Translations under genes and position numbers: made by a program
Notes under the pieces: model-generated
Told to the model about the DNA's origin: nothing
Database searches by the model: none
What the model saw: the letters and a program-made list of their open reading frames with translations, nothing else
Source of the DNA: Phoronis australis
Taxonomy: Eukaryota > Phoronida > Phoronidae
Assembly (NCBI GenBank): GCA_002633005.1
Contig: NMRA01000013.1
Span: forward strand, 1,039,474 to 1,068,598
DNA length: 29,125 bases
Reading direction: 5' to 3'
Shown here: positions 20,183-29,125 of the stretch, piece by piece
Layout: every line of letters begins with the position of its first letter
Numbering within the stretch: position 1 is the first letter of the stretch

Positions 20183-22334
20183 GTGACGGAATGCAGGTTC
20201 ATAGCCGCTTTCAGGTGAAGCCCAGATTTCAAAATGAACCAAAACCAACTATGGATTTTTAGCCTGAGCGTTGAGTTGCAATAGTGGATCTCATTTTTTT
20301 TCTTCTCAAACCAAAGCATCGGAACTTAACGACAGTGCGCAATATTGCTTTGAAAATGAACTGTCATACTTCTTCAATTAATTTCAATTTCAAAAGAGGG
20401 GACGGAACTTTTGAGCGGTTAGTCTGCTTGAGAAATAACACGAGAAGCCAATCAAGGCGCTAATTAGTCCAGGTAATTTAATAAGACGTCTGTCAAAATT
20501 GACTGCAGGCTAGATGCTTCTAGTTTGTCGGCATTGACGCCATCAAGACGTTTGCCGAAAATGCACCTGCAAACAGAGTAGAGGGGATGGGATGGTAGAG
20601 GAACGGGACGGGGCTGGGCATCGCTGCGCGGTGAAAGAACAGGTATTTATTTGCTGGAAGACAAGAGGTACACACACCACCTACTAGTTCGCCAAAATGA
20701 GTGCATTGCAGCAAACATGTAAAGATAGAAGACAGCTGGCTTGAATTTTATTTCGCTATTTTGTCTGCTGAGTCGAACATTTCCGGATGAGCTGAGTGTA
20801 GCGTGATCTATCTTTGACACCATTAACAAGGTGCAAGTGCATCGTTAAATCATTTCGCAGCAATATCCTTACCGCTAGCCGCTAATTAGAAACACATACT
20901 CGCATGCAACCGCTCCCAGCCACATATGCTTACAATGCGAATATTTGAACACTGAGAATAAAAATATTATCATTGGCCAGTACCAATACTGATCAATTGA
21001 CGAAATAAGACACGTACATGTAGTTCCCTAGAATAAGAAAACGTGATAAGTTCTAGAAAAAAGAAAGAACACTAGTGTGAGTCTATTCAAAACCACAAAA
21101 TTGAGTACTATGCCTTGCCATCGCATTGCACCACTGTGAATTAGAACAGGTACGTCTTCGTTAATTCACCAGTTTCACTACTCACGAAGCATCACAAGAA
21201 TAATAACAACTCGTAAATTACACCTCTGTATGTATTTTCGGTTTTTAGTATCAATTTATCTTTAAGAAATAGAATTAATTCTATTCATGTGTCGCCGCCA
21301 TTTTGTCGGGACACCAACCGCATGCCAAATGATGTCGTATCAGGAAGAGTTGGTCGTATGGATTTCGCAAGCTATTGTTTAACTTGAGAGATCCATGCCA
21401 CGGGCGTAAGCAAGTGGCACGGATATCATACCTTGGGTGAGCATCAGCCGGTTACCGATAAATGCTTACCATTATTTTTATTATAAAAAGGAATTACCAC
21501 AAAGTGAACAATAGATACGCCTATCTACAGATATCTATGCCAGGAGCTTGCGCCCTAGTTTCCCGTCACCAAATAAAATAAAAAAATTCTATTGGATCAA
21601 ATTGCGATGCAGGAACCTGCGAAGTTCCCTTCGAGGTTACAGAATCTCAGCAAGGAGTTTACAATAGTAAGAGTAGTCACCGGTGAGTTCGATGTTATCG
21701 CTACTACGAGCGCCGCCAACGGTCACGTACGAAGCGCGGGAACAATGCGGAAGGGCGCCTTTTGCAGCGACAATACTTTGAACGCTGTTCAGCACCTCTT
21801 AAAACTTTTTGTTATGTCAGTTTGCAACTTTGACCAGTTATGAGTGATAACATACTCAATGTTAATACGTCTTATAACTTATAAGCTATTCTACGGCCTT
21901 TTCAACTGACTTGTGGACTATTGGTGATTGGAGTGCGAGAGTGCAGGGGAGCCTACCATGTACTGGCATGTCACTAAGAAATAACGGAATGTTCTAAAAT
22001 TATACGTGAGAGTGCATCGGAGTGTATTACAATGTTGTGGTAGTGATGAATTGTCTCGCTTTTGTCTTCTTACTTGTCTAACACCTACAGCACAAAACAA
22101 TTGTTTGCACTGCTACAGCCTGGCGCATACCAATAGGGAACATGCTAAATTGTTGGGTGGAGATGAAACGAGCAGTGACCTGTGAGCACCTTGTAATGAA
22201 AAGTTGGTAAATACCCAGGATGGTACTGACATAACCATAGAGGCCTGGCTATCGGTCATTACAAAAAGTTCTTTGGGACATGCATAAAACGAGGGGCAAA
22301 TCTTATCATCACCTCAGCACATGTAGTCAATGGT
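20183..22334. other. unassigned sequence, no gene seen
   Basis: Apart from a YY1-like motif at 21294-21304, nothing recognisable. The 83-codon ORF at 21592-21843 begins at a non-ATG codon and shows no family features. Confidence 0.45.
21294..21304 (-). promoter_or_regulatory. YY1-like motif (minus-strand AAAATGGCGGC)
   Basis: On the minus strand AAAATGGCGGCGAC opens a short frame (MAATHE, then stop). It sits inside a small GTGTC...GACAC inverted pair. Motif evidence only. Confidence 0.3.
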
Positions 22335-22545
22335 CAGGCGGATCCAGCAACCAAAATTTGTGACGATGGGAGGAACTCAACACCTCTGTGGCACACCCAT
22401 TGGTTTTTACCCAATGGCGCGCCCTGGAAGGGGGACTACACCCATTTGGCGCCCACCTGGTACTAGTTTTTTTATTCCTCCCATGTAACCCTTTCTGTGA
22501 TGGCACCTGGGGGGGCAACTGTCTCCTGAACACCCAGGGCAATCA
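22335..22545. mobile_element. GC-rich transposon-like segment with CAGGCGGATCC end
   Basis: It starts CAGGCGGATCCAG, close to the transposon end at 8988 (CAGAAGCGGATCTAG, minus strand). It is clearly more GC-rich than its surroundings and contains a CCATTGG/CCAATGG stem (22397-22417). I cannot find the opposite terminus or target duplication. The minus-strand ORF of 71 codons is not supported as a gene. Confidence 0.35.
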
Positions 22546-22820
22546 ATAAAACTATGTAGCCCTTGGTATCAAGTGTAACTACTAGGAACGGTAATTTGCC
22601 GTATTGAAAACTCAAACATGAACCCAAAACAAAGTTTTGAAGGAAGCTTCACGAGAATGAAAGCAAATATCTTACTTTGAGTAAAACACACATTTTCATT
22701 CTCATTTGATTATAAATGAATTTAAAAATACGTAGTTACGTATGATTTACGTAGTTCGGACTCCCGCATCTAGGTCAGTTTTGCTTATTCGACGCTTGGG
22801 ACACTAAATTTTCGAACGAC

Positions 22821-22865
22821 TTGCAAGATGGCGGAGTGGGACCTCATTGATCTCGGTAACACACG
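22821..22865 (+). CDS. possible first coding exon at a YY1-like ATG
   Basis: AAGATGGCGGAG is both a canonical YY1 motif and a good start context. From ATG at 22828 the frame reads MAEWDLIDLGNTR and then TAA. The exon could end at 22865 with donor GTAAAT at 22866, just before that stop, or earlier at GTAACA (22855). No second exon could be placed. I do not recognise the peptide. Confidence 0.3.
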
Positions 22866-23618
22866 GTAAATGCTATTTTACTTTTTATACCCCTTTACGG
22901 GTTGCAAAAGTACGTATCTTGAAAGAGATGAAGAAACAAAGAAATCACGAGCCGATGCGCGCCACTTATTGGACAGAAATTTCATGACTATACACCTGGT
23001 TTTCAAGAAATAAAAACTGTGGGGATAATGGAGACTGCGCTAAGCTGGATTTAAAACTTAAGCGTTACATTTAAACTGTGCATACTAAGAAAACTATTGG
23101 GGAAAGAGACCAGCTGTCTTACACAGCCCACGCAGAGTGACGAACGGAAAGAGTTCAGTCGTAAAACGTAAAACGACGTGTAGGTTACGGTTACTGAATA
23201 ACATGTTGACTTTATAAATGCCTTACACTTACTCTCGGTAAACACACTGCGGAAGACCGAAAGATTAAGACTAAGCCTACGTCACAATTTACGAGATTTA
23301 AATTTTATCATCCACACGTCTTCCCCAGGCGACACGGACCAATGGGACATCAGTTTTTTCTTACACGCAGTTTATTTTCCAAGTAAATACTCACAATTGA
23401 ATTTCCAAGTAATATTTGATTCTCTTTAAACTTTACAGAAAGCTCGAATTAAATGCCACTTTACTAAAATCTCATTTCCAAGAATATGTGAACATGGCAG
23501 CAAATTGCAATAAGTATACTGAATCGAAGTTTGATATTTTATTTATATCTTTTCTATTTTTGGTGTAGTGCATAAACAAAATAACCTAGTGCAGGTTGGG
23601 GGACAATACTGACCTCAT
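22866..23618. other. unassigned sequence
   Basis: No gene or RNA recognised. TGCGCGCCACTTATTGG at 22956-22972 recurs with one change at 28464-28480. Confidence 0.45.
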
Positions 23619-24078
23619 CAGAAGCGGATCCACGTCACCCCCAAGAACAGGAGGCGACGGCTAAGTTTCTTAATTTCCCGTGGATCAGCCACTAAAATTA
23701 ATCAAAAATCCATTGTGTCAAACGCAAATACTCATGGACAATAATTTACGAAATGTCATAAATTCATTATTATCTTTCGATTAATAAAAATCTACAATGT
23801 GTTGTAAACTGGTGATAACTATATACATAATAACTCAATGTCGACGTTACTGTATAGACAAATAAAACGAATGTGAAATTTGTGATATGGCCTTTCGGGA
23901 TATTGAAAAGGGATGCAACTGTGTCGGTCAGGTGGAACGGTGACGACTAGCCCGGGCGGGTCGATAGCTTTTACGACCATGGGAGGATGAAAACTTTGGC
24001 GACCGGACGAAGAAGCAAATAACCAGGACCCCAAAGTTTTCATAACTTAGGACTCTCGGGAACCTTGATCCGACACTG
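23619..24078. mobile_element. possible DNA element bounded by CAG..CGGATC ends
   Basis: The left edge is CAGAAGCGGATCCACG. The right edge, read on the minus strand, is CAGTGTCGGATCAAGG, which gives imperfect inverted termini about 460 bp apart. No matching target duplication is visible, so the pairing may be fortuitous. The left edge alone resembles the termini at 8988 and 22335. Confidence 0.3.
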
Positions 24079-25601
24079 GTGGGTTTTGATGATCTGCACT
24101 TTGAAAATGCTTTAGATAGTTCCCAGCCTGTTCATCAGGTCAAAAAGCACATCGATTCTGGTCTGCGCAACGACTCGTGTTGAAACCGGCACTGCACTGC
24201 TTAAAAATGAACCAGCCTGCATCTAGATTGATAGCAAAAGAACAGTTCCAATCCCGTGATCAAATTATATAAACGTTCAAAATGAAATCTCAAAAAGTCT
24301 GCTACAGCTCTCTAGGTTATAATTCCGTTTTCGTTCCATACAACATTTGAAATTTGTCATGATATGCTTTCATGCAAAGTAGAAATTTAATAAACAATTC
24401 CTAACACAATCCTTTCAAGGCAAGGAAAATTGAAAAACTTTTTACAATAAAAGCTCTAATTCTATTTTCTTGGTTTAAGACAATTTAATAGACAGAGCGA
24501 AATGCAGATTTATGAATTATCACTTCACTTTTCTTTCATGTAACTTTTTAGTTCTTCAGAAACATCCTAAATACCTTGTATTCTGACAGGAACTCTTACA
24601 AAAGTAGAACACTTAGAAACAATGCCCAATAAAATTTTGGAGAACTGTACAAAAAGCATAGAATCTGAAACTTTCTAATGTATGCAACATTTAACTTTTG
24701 AGATGTGATGATTCGAAGCTTGCTTAAAATTGCCCATTTTAGAGTCCTATATAGTTTTATGTTGAACGCAATACGCATTTTCTATTTTAGACGTTTATAT
24801 GTTACACAAGCTTGACAGCCTCAAAGTTGTGTTCTCTATGTATCAGCGCAAAAATAATGAACTTTGTTTAAGAAACAACATAGGGAATGTTAATAATTTG
24901 CTCTTCAAGACGTGCTCTTAATTAATAACGAATTGTCACTTCTTTAAGAAAGCAGAAATCACTTCACATTTGATAAAGAACAAGCTGAGACTAAATTTAA
25001 AGCGAAAAGTGATCAGAAATTCGCGTCTTGGGCGAAACGCCGGTATATAGCCGCTTTAAGAGCAATTGTCTGAGATTTCCTGCAATACCTAGAATACGGG
25101 TGTCTTCCGAACTGCATCTAACTTTAAGCAAACACATTCCTACTACAGAAATTCACACTCATGCAAAACATTTGCTTTCGCTGTTCCTTTATTCCAGGAA
25201 AATCTGTGGTCCTTTATTTCCGGCTAAATTTCACGTACCAGGGTTTTGGTTTCAATTTTAGCAAAATGCAATCCAATCGAAATTCAAATAACTGTACACA
25301 TAACACAACAGGAAACTAATAATTGATATTCTGGAACAACAAGAATTCAAGAGCACAAAAAATTCAGAAAATTTGAATGTGCTTTCATATTTGAATTCGA
25401 ATGTTAATCGATGGCGTTCGGACAAAGGGTAAAAAATTCACAAACTTGAGGGCGTAGTTTCTACCAATACCAGAACCCGTTAGATAAGAAACATGTGCTA
25501 TTTTATTCTTCAGTCGTTTGACTTACAATTCAGTTGCTTTTGTGTAACGAATCGCCAAACAAATTTTCTCCGACTTGCTCAGGACCCGTACTCGCGGTAG
25601 T
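24079..25601. other. unassigned sequence, no gene seen
   Basis: AT-rich with short ORFs starting at non-ATG codons. No repeat or RNA gene recognised. Confidence 0.5.
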
Positions 25602-25645
25602 CATTATGACCAGAGGTCATTCTCATTATGACCAGAGGTCATTCT
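25602..25645. repeat. two perfect tandem 22-bp units with nuclear-receptor-type half-sites
   Basis: Units 25602-25623 and 25624-25645 are identical, and a third unit begins (CATTATAGG) and breaks off. Each contains TGACCAGAGGTCA, that is an AGGTCA half-site and an opposed TGACC. AGGTCA is the classic nuclear-receptor half-site. Regulatory use is speculative. Confidence 0.9.
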
Positions 25646-26125
25646 CATTATAGGATGACCAGACCGTGCATACACTGTTTAATTATTAGTGCAATAATAA
25701 CGAATTACATTTTGTATAACCAACAATTGCCACTGTTATAAAACCAATTAAAAATCGTATGAGCAAATGCAGAGGCTTACTATGATACTCTTGTAGTGGT
25801 TGGGGGTAATGCAAAGTACATGTCTGTTAAATAAATATTAAACTGTTCCAACATTATTTAGTAGCCGAAGTAAGTTCGTGAGAACTTTGACGGCTTACTT
25901 TCCATGCTGCTAATATGAAGCCCATACTTCCGAGAAAAGTTTGTAGCTTGCGAAGAATACCAGTCAGAATGGAGAATTAATTACGTGTTATATTTTTACA
26001 AAAAACGTGCCCAATAACAACACAGAAAATTTACAGAGAATTTCAAATAATTTATTCATTCACCGCAGTCCAGAATCCACCAACAAAGAACGGAGCATAG
26101 GGAAACACCAGGCGTGCATTCAGTA
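25646..26125. other. unassigned sequence
   Basis: Nothing recognised in this AT-rich stretch. Confidence 0.5.
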
Positions 26126-26149
26126 ACGCTAGGACCTACGCTAGGACCT
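26126..26149. repeat. two tandem copies of ACGCTAGGACCT
   Basis: A perfect 12-bp direct duplication with no inferred function. Confidence 0.85.
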
Positions 26150-26246
26150 AGCTAAAATCTAGTCAAAATCGCGTGTTATGATTTAAAATACCCGGCAATA
26201 TCTCACGTAATCTCGCGAAGTCTTGCTTTTTAGCGAGGTTCTAGCG

Positions 26247-26295
26247 CTCGCTGGTTCCCTGGGTGCCGCTAGGTGGTCAGTAGCCAGCACGCAGG
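26247..26295. repeat. rearranged relative of the foldback repeat at 15143
   Basis: The first 21 bases equal one arm of the 15143-15215 repeat (read on its minus strand) with one change, followed by GCTAGGTG as in that repeat. The tail TAGCCAGCACGCAGG instead matches its plus-strand interior. So the internal module is inverted relative to the other copy and the second arm is missing. Confidence 0.7.
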
Positions 26296-27041
26296 TATCA
26301 CTTAATTTTTTTACACCGGTGTTTCTGATTGGCTAATCAAATTCTCAATAGGCAGCGCTTTACGCAAACAAATTGGCATCATAGATACTCTATAGACTCT
26401 ATGCTGGCATGACTGATGGACTGAAATGTAAATGTAGTCTGTTGTACAGACAAATCGGTGCTTACAATTTATGGTCAGGAAATGTGAATCCTAGAAATTG
26501 TGGTTGCGCTTTTTCGGGATGCATCTTTCTACTGTCGATGACTTTTGTTTACGATACCTGTACTGTCCTGTATGAATAATACACCGGGTTAAATCGGCCA
26601 GATATGTGTTTAATGTACATGTATGTGCTTCAAGCACGCGGCTATTAAACATAACTGCAGAATCGAAATGGTTGCTGCAACGCCACTTGCTTGACAAGGT
26701 TAAAAATCGTTCACAATACGCCATTTGTCCCCTCAGTTTGTGTATTTACACGTCCATGTTTCTGTGCTCAGTCAGTTTAATGGAGGTACTTTGGAGGTGC
26801 ATGTATCAATAACTTACACAAAATATGCAAATTTAGATAGTTATTAAAATTCTGCCGGTAATTCAATATTTTAATGTTTGCACTGGTGTTTCTGTGGGTA
26901 CTTAATTCAATGGAATCAGTTTACAGGTTGCTGCAAGATTCATTTGCATAATTTATGCAAGTAAAGAAGACTTGTTTAGTATTCTGTTTATGCTCAGCGT
27001 GTAATCATCTCGTCTGCTCTTCAGTGAATGGCACATTCGAG
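26296..27041. other. unassigned sequence, no gene seen
   Basis: Small local direct and inverted words (ATAGATACTCTATAGACTC near 26382) only. ORFs here overlap on both strands and begin at non-ATG codons or lack motifs. Confidence 0.45.
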
Positions 27042-27332
27042 CTATTTTTGGAAGAGTGCGAGAAGGCCACGAATATGTAATTTTTTCTGTAAAAGCAGTT
27101 TGAAAAACAACCTGTCTCCATAATCATAACGAAATCGTATAATTCCATTAACCACCAAGGAGTATCTCTGTTGAATGAACTTCCTGGGAATGGAAGATGT
27201 CAAAATGCTGATCCTTTTAGCAATACTTTTACACATTTTATTATCAAGGTTGTGAATGCCAACATTGCCTTCGTTGATAAATGTTGTCCTAAGAGGACTG
27301 ATAAGTGTTGTGTGTTCATTTACACTGTACAT
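27042..27332 (-). pseudogene. possible LINE reverse-transcriptase thumb fragment
   Basis: The minus-strand translation contains KSIAKRISILTSSIPRKF followed by a segment ending RFRYDYGDRLF. This resembles the LINE pattern 'K.IG.L..L...LPR..L...Y.S.I.P.LDYGD..' just downstream of the catalytic core. Flanking residues do not continue the match, so it is a short decayed piece of a family different from the one at 16784. A chance resemblance is possible. Confidence 0.4.
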
Positions 27333-28003
27333 AGCAGGGATAATTTTAGCAGCGCTCCCTCGTCATTGTCGCAAAAGTAATTTCATTGGCGCACTGTGAT
27401 TGCTTAGATCAGGTCCATTAAAATTTGACGAAAAAGTAAACAAAAAACGAACACGGCCCATATGTGGCCTCCAAACTGGCTCATGGCCTCAACACCGTGT
27501 CAGTTAACGTTTTATCTGAAACAATCCTTGTACAGCCTCTTCAAGGTTCTTTCCGTCACATTTTATACTGGCCTGACTAACACCTGTGCTACTATTGTGT
27601 TAAACTGTCACACTGTTGCAAAATTTACTTACTCAATTGATAACAATGGCACCCTACAAGTTCACAAGTTCAAAGTTAGTTTGCTGCTCCAGCTACAGGG
27701 GCAGAAGGAGCTCACTAATTTGAAGGTGCACTAGTCCAAAGGTGCAGTAGTGCGGAGATCTGTTAATAAGGCGGGACTGAATTAGAAAAAATGCAGTTCA
27801 AGAAAATAGTGTAATATATTGGTCAGGTACCTAATGATTATAAAAAGAATCAGGGAGGCGGTCTGGATTTCACAACTGCGGATCCCTATGAACATAGACG
27901 ATCGTGCGAACTGATTCAGTTTAGCAGTATAGCACAACCCTGCGGGGCGCCCAGCGACACCCAGCGACAAGACACCCCACTGGTGAAGGCTTCAGCTGTA
28001 ACT
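27333..28003. other. unassigned sequence, no gene seen
   Basis: A 90-codon plus ORF (27462-27734) with no recognisable features. Short direct words (AAGGTGCA..AGT) near 27722-27750. Confidence 0.45.
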
Positions 28004-28045
28004 GAGATGGCGGAAGTTTCTGTTAATTTTTTGATTTATTTGTGA
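28004..28045 (+). promoter_or_regulatory. YY1-like motif and short ATG frame
   Basis: GAGATGGCGGAAG gives an ATG at 28007 reading MAEVSVNFLIYL, then TGA. GTGAAC at 28041 could be a donor, but joining it to the exon at 28081 would be out of frame and the intron would be only about 40 nt. It may mark a transcription start for the exon downstream rather than its start codon. Confidence 0.3.
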
Positions 28046-28080
28046 ACGAAAAGGATAGAATTTATTTTCTCATATACCAG

Positions 28081-28302
28081 ACATCCTGACAATCCTGTTT
28101 AAAGACTTGAAGGTGATTTCAATACAAACAATAATGAAACTGGTTTTAGAGCATGACCTAGATAAATTCAACACCATAACTTTGGGGTCTGTTATTCATT
28201 TTTTACCACTTATTGAGTCGCTTTGTGAGGATACCTTTCATTACGAAAGCGTTGGCGTCAATTCTTTAATCTTTTTGCCAGCTATACTTAGCTATTCTGT
28301 GG
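28081..28302 (+). CDS. candidate internal exon, helical domain, possibly con80 (katanin p80)-like
   Basis: A pyrimidine-leaning tract ending ATACCAG precedes 28081 and GTAAGA follows 28302, both good splice signals. The frame between them is open and protein-like: ILTILFKDL, TIMKLVLEHDLDKFNTI, HFLPLIESLCEDTFHYESVG and VNSLIFLPAIL, a run of amphipathic helices. It is open from 28059 to the stop at 28338. The 'LPLIE.L.....YES.G.NSL' pattern recalls the con80 domain of katanin p80 and KATNBL1-type proteins, which bind katanin p60. This is a weak resemblance from memory. An internal ATG (28134) could start a shorter version. No partner exon is identified. Confidence 0.4.
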
Positions 28303-28520
28303 GTAAGAAATATCCAGTCGTCTTTGTAAAAATAAATTAACACTCAGGATAACAAACGTTAACATTTACTTGCTTGTGACGAGGTGCAACAGATAAGAAC
28401 ATCATGGAAATACACATTACAGGGCCATACATTTATATTCAAATCTTATAAACTGACGTGGACTGCGCGCCACCTATTGGTCACATCACGTGACCTAATG
28501 AACATAAGTCTATATTTTCG
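28303..28520. other. spacer containing USF/CLEAR-like and CCAAT-like motifs
   Basis: It contains TCACGTGA (28493 area) and CCTATTGG (28473-28480, inverted CCAAT). It may belong to the outer part of the inverted-repeat element that follows. Confidence 0.3.
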
Positions 28521-29125
28521 GCAGAATGGTGAATGTTGGCCAATTCCCCTTTTGTCCACTGACGTCACAAGCATACTGGCGCCCCCCCAGTGGAGGCCCT
28601 GAGAACTCGTAAACAAGCATGTTGGCGACTGTGGTTAAAGTATTTTTTATGATTTTTCCAGAGTCGCTATGTTTTAGTGTGTTTTTTAAATAATGTTGCA
28701 TGTCATACTTCTCAGAAAATCAATATTGTTCCAATAAATTAAGAAAATTGGAATATTCATTCTAGCTATCCTGCAACACGATCCAACTGTTCTTCTGTGT
28801 TACACACGCCGGCAAAGCCAAAGTTTTATCCCCACGCGAAATAGCCTCGTTTACGCTCGACTAAAAAGGAATCTTTCAATCATAATTAATTGGTACTATA
28901 CACCATTCATTATTATATACCATGCATTATGTTTTTAGAAAAAAGCGATACTCAACGTCCCACAATAAATACAAGTCTGTTCGCCAGCTTGGCTCGGCTA
29001 GGCTGGATACTACCGGGTTCATGAACTCGGTTTATTTACGAGTTCTCAGGGCCTCCACTGGGGGCGCCAGTATGCTTGTGACGTCAGTGGACAAAAGGGG
29101 AATTGGCCAACATTCACCATTCTGC
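28521..29125. mobile_element. element with long near-perfect inverted repeats, cut by window end
   Basis: The left arm 28521-28613 (93 nt) is the reverse complement of 29035-29125 (91 nt). The only difference is the length of a C/G run (7 against 5). The right arm reaches the last base of the window, so the arms may be longer. The loop (28614-29034) is non-coding. Each arm carries GGCCAATT, a perfect TGACGTCA (28560-28567, 29079-29086) and GGCGCC. Such identity over about 90 bp suggests a recent foldback or MITE-type insertion or a recent inverted duplication. The 28510-28701 minus ORF is a by-product. Confidence 0.85.

Noticed and set aside
22327-22542. 71-codon Pro/Ser-rich minus ORF
   Set aside because: It lies in a GC-rich transposon-like segment and has no recognisable domain.

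Overview
This looks like a piece of a metazoan nuclear genome, most likely a marine invertebrate. An anthozoan or similar animal fits, but the phylum is an inference. The sequence is AT-rich, with no operon-like gene packing, no long intact ORF, decayed non-LTR retrotransposon remnants, several short inverted-repeat DNA elements, and ATG-bearing motifs and splice-site-like sequences typical of animal genes. Three single 'n' characters (5598, 8836, 19190) mark joins between assembly contigs. No complete protein-coding gene can be read. ORFs that rely on a non-ATG start or lie inside repeats were not annotated as genes.

Left part (1-10128). After a 468 bp inverted-repeat element (506-973), the window holds three overlapping versions of one locus: A (2091-5597), B (5599-8835) and C (8989-10128). 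They meet exactly at the 'n' characters. The most economical reading is unmerged allelic contigs rather than a true tandem triplication. Copy C begins beside a DNA-transposon end (8837-8988) that is absent from A and B, so it looks like an insertion polymorphism. The A/B copies carry three perfect 8-bp CRE palindromes.

Middle part (10129-20182). This is mostly anonymous sequence. It contains two copies of a GC-capped inverted-repeat element (12652-12870 and 16008-16257), an ATAAC microsatellite, two short candidate coding exons facing each other (13985-14176 plus, 14173-14427 minus), a foldback repeat (15143-15215), a 10-bp tandem repeat, and a clear 5'-truncated LINE reverse-transcriptase pseudogene on the minus strand (16784-17535). 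A second haplotig-type duplication (18174-19189 / 19191-20182) flanks the third 'n'.

Right part (20183-29125). This is mostly non-coding. It has transposon-end-like motifs sharing CAG..GCGGATC, four YY1-like ATGGCGG motifs across the window that could mark gene starts, a possible tiny first exon at 22828, a tandem pair of nuclear-receptor-type half-sites (25602-25645), a weaker LINE fragment (27042-27332), a plausible internal exon at 28081-28302 with good splice signals, and a near-perfect inverted repeat (28521-28613 / 29035-29125) cut by the window end.

No coherent new multi-gene system is visible. The interest lies in assembly structure, allelic structural variation and apparently unnamed repeat families.
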